64,000 nucleotides of DNA from Mesorhizobium tamadayense (GTDB lineage: Bacteria; Pseudomonadota; Alphaproteobacteria; Rhizobiales; Rhizobiaceae): assembly GCF_003863365.1 (NCBI RefSeq), contig NZ_RQXT01000005.1:1-64000 (forward strand), given 5' to 3'. A program made the translations under genes and the position numbers. The notes beneath the pieces were generated by a model that had not been told where the DNA came from, ran no database searches, and saw only the letters and a program-made list of their open reading frames with translations. Below, in pieces: positions 45,165-54,176 of this stretch; positions within the stretch are counted from its first letter, which is position 1, and each line of letters begins with the position of its first letter.

Positions 45165-45815
45165 GCTGTTAGCTCTTGACCTTGTCCCTGCCCTTGAAGC
45201 GCGTCATCAAACCGGACGCCGCCTCGTAGAGCGCGCGCCGCACGTTCGCGTCGCCAGCCTTCGAGATGCGGCCCTGAACGTCGATCGAGGTCCCGACGTC
45301 AGCCCGAAGTAGGCCGCAACGTCGCGCGAGCGGCGGAAGCGCGTGGGGTCGTCGATCGCCGTCATGAACGAAAGCGCCGTCACCGGGCCGACGCCGGGAA
45401 TAGCCATAAAGCGACGGCATGGTTCGCTGCGACCGACGGTCTTCACGACGAGATCGTGCAGCCGGCAATACTGCCTCCACAACGCGCGTGCCGACAGCAT
45501 GGCGTCCATCAGTTCGGCCGACAGTGGATCATCCACCACAGCCGTGCGCACCGCCTGCTCGAACGCCCCGCGCCAACCTTGCCCAAGCGGATGCCGAACG
45601 ACTTCAATGAGTGCCGGATGGCGTTCTCCAAGTCGAGGAACTTGGCCTTCAGATTGCGCCGGTGCGTCAGCAGAAGCCGTGTCCGGTAGCAGCTCTCTGA
45701 CTTGATGTAGGCTTGGCGAATTCAGCCCATGCGCATCAGATGAGCAATGCCCATCGGCCTTGTCGGTTTCGTTGCGCTGCGCCGACATCGCGGCGCGCAC
45801 GTGCACCGTCTCCAG
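45165..45815 (-). mobile_element. IS110-family transposase relic, frameshifted
   Basis: The minus strand carries parts of an IS110 transposase in two frames. One has MSAQRNETDKADG and, further on, GAFEQAVRTAVVDDPLSAEL, RRFMAIPGVGPVTALSFMTA, IDDPTRFRRSRDVAAYFGLT. The other ends DVQGRISKAGDANVRRALYE, AASGLMTRFKGRDKVKS. The PGVGPVTA and SKAGD-NVRRALYEAA motifs are diagnostic of the transposase_20 domain. At least two frameshifts and loss of the N-terminal DEDD region make it inactive. No terminal repeats are expected for this family and none were found. Confidence 0.75.
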
Positions 45816-45862
45816 GGAGATCGCAGGCAGGCTAACCCGGTGCGCAAGGCGCTTGGCATACC

Positions 45863-45911
45863 GCTATATGAAACTATCGCGTATTTCAGATACGCGATAG
45901 TTTCATATAGC
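45863..45911. promoter_or_regulatory. Perfect 22-bp palindrome IR1 upstream of the HipA-type gene
   Basis: The left arm 45863-45884 (GCTATATGAAACTATCGCGTAT) and right arm 45890-45911 are exact reverse complements around the loop TTCAG. The 16-mer within each arm (TGAAACTATCGCGTAT) matches the corresponding arm of the palindrome at 45933-45969 at 13 of 16 positions. A perfect 22-bp arm pair in otherwise decayed DNA implies selection or recent formation, most simply as an operator. Confidence 0.8.
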
Positions 45912-45940
45912 TTGAAACCGCGAAGGACATCGTGTAACTT
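45912..45940 (+). promoter_or_regulatory. Candidate promoter between the two palindromes
   Basis: TTGAAA (45912-45917) starts at the base after IR1 and is followed, 17 nt later, by TAACTT (45935-45940), which lies inside the left arm of IR2. The -35 is good and the -10 weak. A repressor occupying either palindrome would block it. Confidence 0.4.
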
Positions 45941-45969
45941 TCCCGTATCTAAAATACGTGAAAGTTACA
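45933..45969. promoter_or_regulatory. 16-bp palindrome IR2 next to the HipA-type start codon
   Basis: TGTAACTTTCCCGTAT (45933-45948) and ATACGTGAAAGTTACA (45954-45969) are reverse complements apart from one mismatch, around CTAAA. It ends four bases before the ATG at 45974. Its centre is 64 bp from that of IR1, about six helical turns, so both could be bound on one face. Confidence 0.75.
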
Positions 45970-45973
45970 TATT

Positions 45974-47815
45974 ATGCCCCTCCATCTCGTCGGCGAAAAC
46001 ATCGATAAAATGCGGGGCCACCGCCAAGCGGAGGCTGGCAAGCTCGTCCAGCTGATGCGCGGCATCTATGTCGATGCCGGCGACGATATAGACCAGACGG
46101 TGCGCACCCATGCGGTACGCATCGCTAAATACCTCTATCCGAACACCTACCTGTCGGCCGCCAGCGCCGTACTGCTCGGCCCGATGCGCGATGGCCGCCT
46201 GTTCCTGAGCGGCCGCCGCGCGCAGCGGCAGCGCATCAGGGCGCTCGAAATCATCCAGAACAAAGCGCCGGACCATCCGTCCGTCGCGCCGGCGGTGGTC
46301 GGCGACGACATGGGAGAACTGCGCGTGGACGTGTCTTCGCTGCGGCAGCGTTTCCTCGAAGCCTTCCGCATTCGTAGCGAACATGCCGCCTCGTTCGACG
46401 AAACGATGAAAGAAGGAATCGCAGCGCGGCTGATTGAAGAATACGGCAGTCCGGAGGGTGCCGCCGATGCGGTGTTCAAACTTGCCCGTGACAATGACTG
46501 GCTTGATGAAGGGAGCGCCGCCGAACGCTTCCTCAAACGGAAGCCGGCTGCCCCCGCCGCCGTCGCAAACCAGGCTGCGCTCGACCTAATCGTGGCGTGG
46601 CACGGCGCGCCGATCGGTAACCTGGTGCATGATGGCTTCGAATGGCGATGGCAGGCGTCCGACCCGGACGGTCCGCCGCTCGTGCGCCAAACCACGCCCG
46701 GCAGATTGCCTCCCTTCATTGAATCGCTGCTGCCGGAAGGCTGGCTGAACCGGGTGCTGAACAGCCCGGACGAGCGCGCGGAACTGCGCACCGGGAAGCG
46801 GTACATGTCGAACATCACGATCGTAGAGCGGGCAAGCGAGCTGGCGGCCCTGCCGGCTGATGTTCTGCTGACGCGGCTGAACACCTTCACGACGGAGCAT
46901 ATATTCACTGGGATCTATGCCGGTCCCGGCCGCGGCGACATCCATGATACGTTCGAACAGAACCTGGCGCGGATATTCGCAACGGGTGCAACACCGCGCC
47001 TTTCGGGCGTGCAGATCAAGGCGCCGATGTTCCTTGATCCCGACGGCACCTTGATGCCAAGCACGAACAGGCCATTCACGCATATTCTGAAGCCGGCCGG
47101 CACGTCGGGATTCGAGGCACTGCCCGCAATCGAATGGCAATCCATGGAACTCGGCCGCTCGGCCGGGTTCACCATGCCTGCCATTGCACTCGTTGCTATG
47201 CCCGATGGCATGCCGCACGCCCTGGCAGTTGAACGGTTCGATATCCGCACCGGTCTTGATGACGTGCGCCGTATAGCGCTCGAGGACATGGCGTCCGTCC
47301 TGGGCGTGCGGGCGGAAGACAAATACACAGGCACCATGGAACGGATCGCCGGGGCTCTGCGCCCGCTTTCCACCGACGCAGACGCGGACCTGTTGCAGCT
47401 CTTGAGGCGGGCACTGTTTGCGTGGCTGATCGCGGATGGCGACATGCACTTGAAGAACATGGCCGTGCTGAAAATCGCGGAGCCAGGCAGAGGAGATTTT
47501 AGCTCGGTCCGCATGGCGCCGCTCTACGACGCGGTGACTACGCGGGTGTTTCCGAACCTGCAGCATGACCATATGGCGCTCAAAATCACCGGCAAGGACG
47601 AACGGATGAGGAGAGCGGATTTCCGGCGTTTCGCGGCGACGGCGGGTATTCCGGCGGCGGCGGCGGATACGGCCATGGACGAACTGGTAGCAGCACTCAC
47701 GCGTGGGCTGGACCAACTTGTGCCGCCACCGCCTCTGACAGATGGTTCAGTCGGCGCTGAACGGGCGGCGCAGATGCGGGAGATTGTCCGCGAACGCCTG
47801 GATACTTTTAGATAG
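45974..47815 (+). CDS. Fused AbiEi-like wHTH and HipA-type Ser/Thr kinase (toxin-antitoxin-like)
   Basis: The 613-residue product has two parts. Residues about 1-190 are HipB-unlike and resemble the AbiEi antitoxin/transcriptional-regulator fold: KLVQLMRGIYVDAGDD (the turn before the wing), then YLYPNTYLSAASAVLLGPMR and a region of strands. Residues about 200-613 are a complete HipA kinase: GNLVHDGFEWRW, LPPFIESLLPEGW, YMSNITIV, ATP-loop LSGVQIKAPMFL, FTHILKPAG, LAVERFDIR, catalytic GDMHLKN (Asp490, Asn495) and metal-binding APLYDAVTT (Asp519). HipA toxins phosphorylate translation factors such as aminoacyl-tRNA synthetases. No separate hipB gene adjoins, and two long palindromes precede the gene. 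The start at 45974 follows an in-frame stop closely, so it is secure, although the ribosome-binding site is weak. The kinase part is certain; the AbiEi-like assignment is moderate. Confidence 0.8.
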   Translation: MPLHLVGENIDKMRGHRQAEAGKLVQLMRGIYVDAGDDIDQTVRTHAVRIAKYLYPNTYLSAASAVLLGPMRDGRLFLSGRRAQRQRIRALEIIQNKAPDHPSVAPAVVGDDMGELRVDVSSLRQRFLEAFRIRSEHAASFDETMKEGIAARLIEEYGSPEGAADAVFKLARDNDWLDEGSAAERFLKRKPAAPAAVANQAALDLIVAWHGAPIGNLVHDGFEWRWQASDPDGPPLVRQTTPGRLPPFIESLLPEGWLNRVLNSPDERAELRTGKRYMSNITIVERASELAALPADVLLTRLNTFTTEHIFTGIYAGPGRGDIHDTFEQNLARIFATGATPRLSGVQIKAPMFLDPDGTLMPSTNRPFTHILKPAGTSGFEALPAIEWQSMELGRSAGFTMPAIALVAMPDGMPHALAVERFDIRTGLDDVRRIALEDMASVLGVRAEDKYTGTMERIAGALRPLSTDADADLLQLLRRALFAWLIADGDMHLKNMAVLKIAEPGRGDFSSVRMAPLYDAVTTRVFPNLQHDHMALKITGKDERMRRADFRRFAATAGIPAAAADTAMDELVAALTRGLDQLVPPPPLTDGSVGAERAAQMREIVRERLDTFR

Positions 47816-48127
47816 CGTCTGAAGCGGACGACGACATGAATAAATTGCCTGATCTTGCCTGCGACACTGCCGTTCACCTGCGGCTCAGTCTGCGCGCAGC
47901 GCCGACTTGCTGGTGCTGCCGGTGGTTCAAGGTTGCTCGCCTTCGCGATCTTCGACAGATCCGCGCGCGGAGAAAGCGCGGGCCGAATTCGACAAGAACA
48001 ATCATTGAACACGTCGCAAGGGAGCCTCTAAGCTGGCGAAAGCCTGCTCATCGCCTCACCGCTTTTCGGTTAGCATTGCGACGAAGGCCGAGACTCAACG
48101 GGTGCGCGCCCTTCGATACGCTTCAGG
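47816..48127. other. Junction region with no supported gene
   Basis: No motif or ribosome-binding site supports a gene on either strand. It lies between the accessory HipA-type gene and the first core-like gene and may hold the true right boundary of the accessory region. Confidence 0.35.
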
Positions 48128-48637
48128 TCAGGCGCTTTGGGTGGCGATTGCCGTGGTCAGCAGGATCAGGCCCAGCATCGCCAACGCCGCGCGGACGACA
48201 TGCGATAGTTCCCATCGGTTGCGAAGCGCGGTCCAGTCATCAGTCGGCGGGAGCGCGGTGCCGTCGCTGCCTTCGGTTGCGAAGAAGCGCTTGGCCGGCG
48301 CGGTCAACTCCACCTCTTGCAGCCAATGCTTGTTGATCGGCTGGGTCATGAACCAGAAGACAAGTTGCATGACGAGGAGCGCAGCCAGCGCGCCGGCGAT
48401 CAGCCAGAATCGGACAGGGCCGCTCGACGTCAGCATCAACGCAAACGTCGCAACAATCCCGCCGACCTCGGCGACGCCGCCTCCGATCGTGAAGCCCGGA
48501 TAATAGATCCGTTGGACGGCAAAATACTCTTGCCTGCCGAGCCGCAATTTGCCCGGCAATTCCAGCGCATGGGCGAGCGCCATGGCCATCGCGCTCGCCA
48601 CCAGGATCACGGTCAGGACCTGCAGGAAAACATACAA
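48128..48637 (-). CDS. DUF1772-family membrane protein
   Basis: The 169-residue product has four hydrophobic segments (LQVLTVILVASAMAMALAHA; IGGGVAEVGGIVATFALMLT; LIAGALAALLVMQLVFWFMT; VVRAALAMLGLILLTTAIAT) and the conserved QPINKHW and DWTALRNRWELSHVVRAALA motifs of DUF1772. Family members are small integral membrane proteins of unknown function, related to anthrone oxygenase-type proteins. The protein starts directly with its first span. The neighbouring HAD-ATPase gene is divergent. Confidence 0.82.
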   Translation of the reverse strand: MYVFLQVLTVILVASAMAMALAHALELPGKLRLGRQEYFAVQRIYYPGFTIGGGVAEVGGIVATFALMLTSSGPVRFWLIAGALAALLVMQLVFWFMTQPINKHWLQEVELTAPAKRFFATEGSDGTALPPTDDWTALRNRWELSHVVRAALAMLGLILLTTAIATQSA

Positions 48638-48915
48638 CGGATGGGCCTCTCATTCCGGCCTGACTGCTTCTGCGAAAGCGGCCTCGATGATTCGAGCGAC
48701 GCTCCAAACCGAACGTGGGCGCCCTGACCGGGTTCCATCCGAGCAGGAAGGGGCAATGGTGGAACGGCCTTGCCGCAGGCTTCTCGCACCACATGGCGCG
48801 CTGGGGCGGAACACCCCGATCGTTGCGAGGCAAGGCGCCGGCCTAAACCTTTTCCGCCGACAGGCGTTGTTCGTTGCAGACGGAGCAAGCGACCGCCAAC
48901 GGAGAGGACCACCCG

Positions 48916-50628
48916 ATGTATTTCATGGCACTGGCCACCGACTACGATGGCACGCTGGCGCATAACGGGCTGGTTTCCGCAAGCACGCTCTCGGCGCTGG
49001 AGAAGCTGAAACGGTCCGGCCGCAAGCTCATCCTGGTCACCGGCCGCGAATTGCCCGACCTCAAGGAGGCGTTTCGGGAGATCGGCATGTTCGACAAGGT
49101 CGTCGCCGAAAACGGCGCGCTGATCTACACGCCGGCCAGCGAGGAGGAGCGCACGATCTCGCCCTCTCCTTCCACCGACCTTGTCGACAAGCTGAAAAAG
49201 CGCGGCGTGAAGCCGCTCTCGGTCGGCCGCTCGATCGTAGCCACCTGGGAACCGCACCAGGCCACGGTGCTCGACGTCATCAAGAAGCTCGGGCTGGAGC
49301 TGGAAATCATCTTCAACAAGGGCGCGGTGATGATCCTGCCCTCAGGCATCAACAAGGCGACGGGACTCGCGGCAGCGCTGGACGATCTCAGGTTGTCGCC
49401 GAGCAATGTGGTGGCCGTCGGCGATGCCGAAAACGACCATGCCTTCCTCAGGGCCGCGGGCTTGAGCGTGGCCGTCGCCAATGCCCTGCCGTCGGTGAAG
49501 GAGACAGCCGACCTCGTCACGAAAGGCGCGCGCGGCAAGGGCGTCGAGGACCTGATCCGCAAGCTGATCAAGCTCGACCATCTGATCGTGCGCAAGCGCT
49601 CGCGCGGCGTCCTGCTGGGAACTGCCCACGGCAAGAAGGTCTATCTGTCGCCGGTCGAGACGGTTCTGATCGCCGGAAGTTCGGGCATCGGCAAATCCAC
49701 ATTGGCAACCGCGCTGACTGAGCGGCTTGTCGAAAAAGACCTGCAGTTCTGCATCTTCGATCCGGAAGGCGACTATGACGGGCTGCAGGGCGCGGTGCCG
49801 CTCGGCGATGCTTCGAGCGCGCCAAGCAAGGACCAATTGCTGGAGCTGATCGGCAAGCCAGACACCAATGTCGTGGTCAACGGACTGGCGCTGAAGGTCG
49901 ACGAGCGACCCGACTTCTTTGCCGAATTGCTGCCAGGCCTCGGCAGCGTCCGTTACCGCACGGCGAGGCCACATTGGCTGATCATCGACGAGGCGCATCA
50001 TCTCCTGCCCAAAAAGCGTGAGGACACGCGCGCGGTGCTGTCGCTCGAGCTGCCCGGCACGGTGCTGATCACAGTGCATCCGGAAGCGATCTCGACCGGT
50101 GTCTTGCGCCTGGTGACGGCAGTGATCGCGCTCGGCCCAAAGGCGAAGAGCGTGATCAAGACCTTCTGCAAGGAAGCCGGGCTGGAGGCGCCCAGGAACA
50201 TCCCCACGCCAAAGGGCGAGCGTGTGCTGCTATGGCGGCCGCACGACGACAAGAAGCCGTTCACGGTCAAGGCGATAGAGCCCGACCAATCACTAAAGCG
50301 GCACAGCCGCAAATATGCCGAAGGCGAGCTCGACGAGGCGGGCAGCTTTTATTTCACCGGACCGAAGAAGGCGATGAATCTGAGGGCGCACAACCTGATC
50401 ATCTTCGCCCGGATGGCCGAAGGCATCGACGACAAGACCTGGGAATACCACCTGCGCGCCGGCGACTATTCCAAATGGTTCCGCCGGCAGATCAGGGACA
50501 AGGATCTCGCGCACGAGACGGCTGCGGCTGAGAAGGACAAGCGTCTATCGCCCGAGGAGAGCCGCAAGCGCGTGCTGGAGGCCGTGCGCCGCCGTTATAC
50601 GGCCCCGGCCACGGCTCCGGAGAAATAG
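48916..50628 (+). CDS. HAD-IIB phosphatase fused to a P-loop (HerA/DUF87-like) ATPase
   Basis: The 570-residue product joins two enzymes. Residues 1-215 form a Cof-type HAD phosphatase with nucleophile motif ALATDYDGTLA (Asp9, Asp11), VTGR (41-44), Lys147 region and motif IV VVAVGDAENDHAFL (Asp170, Asp174). Residues 240-480 form a P-loop ATPase with Walker A AGSSGIGKST (253-262) and Walker B WLIIDEAHH (Asp358, Glu359), like HerA/DUF87-type proteins. The rest is a charged tail. ATG 48916 follows GGAGAGGACC; earlier in-frame codons are not family-like. The phosphatase may act on sugar phosphates. What the ATPase moves or senses is unknown. Confidence 0.85.
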   Translation: MYFMALATDYDGTLAHNGLVSASTLSALEKLKRSGRKLILVTGRELPDLKEAFREIGMFDKVVAENGALIYTPASEEERTISPSPSTDLVDKLKKRGVKPLSVGRSIVATWEPHQATVLDVIKKLGLELEIIFNKGAVMILPSGINKATGLAAALDDLRLSPSNVVAVGDAENDHAFLRAAGLSVAVANALPSVKETADLVTKGARGKGVEDLIRKLIKLDHLIVRKRSRGVLLGTAHGKKVYLSPVETVLIAGSSGIGKSTLATALTERLVEKDLQFCIFDPEGDYDGLQGAVPLGDASSAPSKDQLLELIGKPDTNVVVNGLALKVDERPDFFAELLPGLGSVRYRTARPHWLIIDEAHHLLPKKREDTRAVLSLELPGTVLITVHPEAISTGVLRLVTAVIALGPKAKSVIKTFCKEAGLEAPRNIPTPKGERVLLWRPHDDKKPFTVKAIEPDQSLKRHSRKYAEGELDEAGSFYFTGPKKAMNLRAHNLIIFARMAEGIDDKTWEYHLRAGDYSKWFRRQIRDKDLAHETAAAEKDKRLSPEESRKRVLEAVRRRYTAPATAPEK

Positions 50629-50654
50629 CTAGCCGAACCGGGCGCCGAGCTGCC

Positions 50655-53600
50655 TCAGCTTGCCTCGCGCATCGCCTCGGCCGCCTGCAGGTCGACCGAG
50701 ACCAGCTGGCTGACGCCCTGCTCAGCCATGGTGACGCCGAACAGGCGGTCCATGCGCGCCATGGTGATCGGATTGTGGGTGATGATGACGAAGCGCGTCT
50801 CGGTGGTCTTCGCCATCTCGTCCATCAGGTTGCAGAAGCGCTCGACATTGTGGTCGTCGAGCGGCGCGTCGACCTCGTCGAGAACGCAGATCGGCGCCGG
50901 ATTGGTGAGGAAGACGGCAAAGATCAGCGACATCGCCGTCAACGCCTGCTCGCCGCCGGAAAGCAGCGTCATGGTCTGCGGCTTCTTGCCGGGCGGACGA
51001 GCCAGGATTTCCAGCCCCGCCTCCAGCGGATCTTCCGACTCGATCAGTTGCAGCTCGGCCGTGCCGCCGCCGAACAGATGCGAGAACAGCCGCTGGAAAT
51101 GGCCGTTGACCACCTCGAAGGCGGCCAGCAGCCGCTCGCGGCCCTCGCGATTGAGGCTCTGGATCGCCTGGCGCAGCTTGCGGATCGCCTCGATGATGTC
51201 CTCGCGTTCGGAAACGATGGTCTCCAGCCTGTCGGACAGCTCCTTCTGTTCCTCCTCGGCGCGCAAATTGACGGCGCCGAGGCGCTCGCGCTCGATCTTC
51301 AGCCGGTCGAGCTGACGCTCGACCTCGGCCATGTCCGGCATCGGATCGTCGGCTTCGAGCCCGGTATGCTTGACGACGAGATGCGGCGGCGTGTTCAGCG
51401 CCTCCTGGATGCGCGCCTCGACCTCAGCGCGGCGCTCGTCGGCGGCGGTCAGCCGCTCCTCGGCGCGGACGCGGGTTTCGCGTGCTTCGGCAAGCGACTG
51501 GATCGCGGCAGTCGCCGCCTTGTCGAGCTCGGCCTGCTTGGTCTCCGCTTCCTGCAGGCGGTCGCCGGCCGCGCGGCGCAGCGCCTCTGCCTCGGAAAGC
51601 TGCGTCAGCAGCGCGCGGCGCTTAGCGTCGATCTCGTCGGGCGCGTCGGCCAGCCTCTCGCGCTCGGCTTCGGCTTCCGCCTTGCGCTCGCCAAGGGCGG
51701 CAATCTGCGTCGAGGCGTTCTCGGCGCGCTCCAGCCAGTTCTTGCGCTCGGTGCCGATGGCGTCGAGCCGACGCGTGCGTGCCTCGGCCTCGCGCCGCAG
51801 CCCATCATGCACGGCGCGCGCATCGGCGGCCGCAGCGCGGTCGCGCGCGACATTGGCGGAGGCCTGTTCGAGCTGGAGCTGCAGGTCGCCGAGATCGGGC
51901 GCGTTCCTGAGCATCTCTTCGGCTTCGAGGAAGGCGGCTTGCGTTTCCTCATGGCTGTCGACGATGCGGGCGCGCGCCTCCTCGAGGGCGGCGCGGCGGC
52001 TCGCCAGCTCGCCGCCGGCCTTCTCGGCCTCGGCCAGCGCATTGCGGGCGGCATCGAGCGAATGCTGTGCATCGCGGCCAGCCTGACGGGCATTGCGCTC
52101 AGCCTCGCTCGCCTGGCGCATCGCCTGCTCGGCACGCGCCAGCGCCTCCTCGGCTTCGCGCACGACGCGGGTCGCCTGGACGGCCTCGGCGTCGAGCTCC
52201 AAAAGCCGGTTCTTCTGCGCCAGCCGCTGCGCGGCGGCGGTCGGCGCGTCGGCGCTGGCCGTCAACCCGTCCCAGCGCCAGAGCGCGCCGTCGCGGCTGA
52301 CCAGCCGCTGGCCAGGCGTCAGCAATGCTTGAAGACGGCGCCCGTCGGCGGCATCGACGATGCCGATCTGCGCCAGGCGGCGGGCAAGCTGGCCCGGCGC
52401 TCGCACCACGCTGGCAAGGCTCTTCGCGCCTTCAGGCAATGCCGCGTCACCGGACTGGACCGCGCTCTCGCCCCAATGCACCGGGGCGCTGCGGTCGAGC
52501 GGCACGTCGAGGTCCTCGCCGAGGGCGGCACCCAGCGCGGTCTCATAGCCGCGCTCGACGCTGATCTGCTCCAGCACCGAAGGGAAGAGGTCGCCGCTCG
52601 CTGCGTTGAGGATCTTGGCCAGCGTGCGCGCCTCGGTCTCGATGCGCTGCAATTCCGCCTTGGCGTCCTGCAAAGGCGGGCGGGCGGCGCTCTCGGCGGC
52701 GCGCGCCTCGGCGACCGCCTGCTCGGCGGCGATGGCGCCGGCCTCGCTCTCCTCCAGGCGGGCAAGCGCATCCTCGACCAGCAGCCGCTTCTCGGCCGGA
52801 TCGGGCAGGCCGGCAACACGCGAGACGATATCGGAGAGCTCGCGGTCGACCTCGGCGAGCTGGCGGGCGAAGCGGTCGCGGCGCTCGGCGGTCTCGCGCA
52901 GCGTGCGCTCGATCTGGTGGCGCGAGGCGGCCGCCTCGGCGCGTTCGGCGGTCAGCGCGGCTAGTTTTGCTTCGCTTTGCGACAGCGTCGCGCCGGCCTG
53001 CTCGAAAGCGGCGCGCGTGGCGGCCTCGCGCTCGGCCGCACCTGCGTTTTCCGAATTGAGCTCGGCGTCTTCGGTGCGCAGGCGCTCCAGGATGTCGGCA
53101 TTGTCGCGCACCATACGCTCCTCGCGGGCGATGTCGGCGTCGAGCTGCTGCAGGCGGCGTTCCAGTTCCGCCTGGCGGGCGCGGATGCGGCCGGCTTCCT
53201 CCTCGATCTGTGTCTTGGCGATCGACAGGCGCTGGAAGGCCGCGGCCGCGGCGGCCTCGGCGTCGCGCAGGTCAGGCAGCCGGTGCGCGGCGATGCCCTG
53301 CTCCCTGGCGGCGGCCATCTGCGCGGCAGCGCGGTCGCCGACCAGCGTGGTGGCGACCGCGAGCGCCGAGCGCGCCTCGCCTTCCTGGCTCTTGGCCAGC
53401 GTCCAGCGCAGATGCAGCAGCGTCGCCTCGGCCTTGCGGATGTCGGCCGACAGGTTCTTGAAGCGCGAGGCCTGGCGCGCCTGGCGCTTCAGGCTGTCGA
53501 TCTGGCTTTCGAGCTCGCCGACGACGTCGTCCAGCCGTTCGAGGTTCTGCTCGGCCCCTTTCAGCCTCAGTTCCGCCTCATGCCGGCGCGTGTGCAGGCC

Positions 53601-54113
53601 GGAAATGCCGGCCGCCTCTTCCAGCAGCGCGCGGCGGGCCTGGGGCTTGGCCTGGATCAGCTCGCCGATGCGGCCCTGGCCGACCATCGATGGCGAGCGA
53701 GCGCCGGTCGACTGGTCGGCGAAGAGCAACTGCACGTCCTTGGCGCGCGCTTCCTTGCCGTTGATGCGGTAGAGCGAGCCCGCCTCGCGCTCGATGCGGC
53801 GCGATACCTGCAACTCATCGGCATCGTTGAAGGCGGCGGGCGCCGTGCGGTCGCTGTTGTCGAGGAAAAGCGTGACTTCGGCGGTGTTGCGCGCCGGCCG
53901 CGCGCCGGAGCCTGAAAAGATAACGTCGTCCATGCCAGAGGCGCGCATGTTCTTGTAGGAGCTTTCGCCCATCACCCAGCGCAGCGCCTCGACAAGGTTC
54001 GACTTGCCGCAGCCGTTCGGCCCCACGATGCCGGTCAGCCCGCGTTCGATGACGAACTCGCCGGGCTCGACGAAGGACTTGAAACCGAGGAGACGAAGGC
54101 GCGAAAACTTCAT
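50655..54113 (-). CDS. smc: Chromosome segregation protein SMC
   Basis: The 1152-residue protein has the full SMC plan: N-terminal Walker A GIVGPNGCGKSNLVEALRWV (about residue 30), long coiled coil, a flexible hinge near mid-length, second coiled coil, and the C-terminal ABC signature TLLSGGEQALTAMSLIFAVF (LSGGE at 1051) with Walker B ICVLDEVDAPLDDHNVERF. It forms the condensin core that organises and segregates chromosomes. The length matches alphaproteobacterial SMC. It is co-oriented with the DsbA-like gene and lies in a block conserved in Hyphomicrobiales. Open frames on the opposite strand through this region are GC artefacts. Confidence 0.97.
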   Translation of the reverse strand: MKFSRLRLLGFKSFVEPGEFVIERGLTGIVGPNGCGKSNLVEALRWVMGESSYKNMRASGMDDVIFSGSGARPARNTAEVTLFLDNSDRTAPAAFNDADELQVSRRIEREAGSLYRINGKEARAKDVQLLFADQSTGARSPSMVGQGRIGELIQAKPQARRALLEEAAGISGLHTRRHEAELRLKGAEQNLERLDDVVGELESQIDSLKRQARQASRFKNLSADIRKAEATLLHLRWTLAKSQEGEARSALAVATTLVGDRAAAQMAAAREQGIAAHRLPDLRDAEAAAAAAFQRLSIAKTQIEEEAGRIRARQAELERRLQQLDADIAREERMVRDNADILERLRTEDAELNSENAGAAEREAATRAAFEQAGATLSQSEAKLAALTAERAEAAASRHQIERTLRETAERRDRFARQLAEVDRELSDIVSRVAGLPDPAEKRLLVEDALARLEESEAGAIAAEQAVAEARAAESAARPPLQDAKAELQRIETEARTLAKILNAASGDLFPSVLEQISVERGYETALGAALGEDLDVPLDRSAPVHWGESAVQSGDAALPEGAKSLASVVRAPGQLARRLAQIGIVDAADGRRLQALLTPGQRLVSRDGALWRWDGLTASADAPTAAAQRLAQKNRLLELDAEAVQATRVVREAEEALARAEQAMRQASEAERNARQAGRDAQHSLDAARNALAEAEKAGGELASRRAALEEARARIVDSHEETQAAFLEAEEMLRNAPDLGDLQLQLEQASANVARDRAAAADARAVHDGLRREAEARTRRLDAIGTERKNWLERAENASTQIAALGERKAEAEAERERLADAPDEIDAKRRALLTQLSEAEALRRAAGDRLQEAETKQAELDKAATAAIQSLAEARETRVRAEERLTAADERRAEVEARIQEALNTPPHLVVKHTGLEADDPMPDMAEVERQLDRLKIERERLGAVNLRAEEEQKELSDRLETIVSEREDIIEAIRKLRQAIQSLNREGRERLLAAFEVVNGHFQRLFSHLFGGGTAELQLIESEDPLEAGLEILARPPGKKPQTMTLLSGGEQALTAMSLIFAVFLTNPAPICVLDEVDAPLDDHNVERFCNLMDEMAKTTETRFVIITHNPITMARMDRLFGVTMAEQGVSQLVSVDLQAAEAMREAS

Positions 54114-54176
54114 TCGCGCCGCCCTACACTACAGGCGGAAGCGCCGAAGCCAAGCAGCTTCGGCGCGGCCTGGACG

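Noticed and set aside
45165..45815. Intact IS110 insertion sequence
   Set aside because: The reading frame breaks at least twice and the N-terminal catalytic region is missing.
45863..45911. Palindrome IR1 as an intrinsic terminator of the IS110 relic or flanking gene
   Set aside because: It has no T-run on either side, and its half-site recurs in IR2 upstream of the HipA-type gene, so an operator role fits better, though a termination effect is not excluded.
50775..53915. Very long plus-strand open frames opposite smc
   Set aside because: They are codon-composition shadows of smc: no motifs, extreme Arg/Leu/Ala content, and smc has every family motif in frame.
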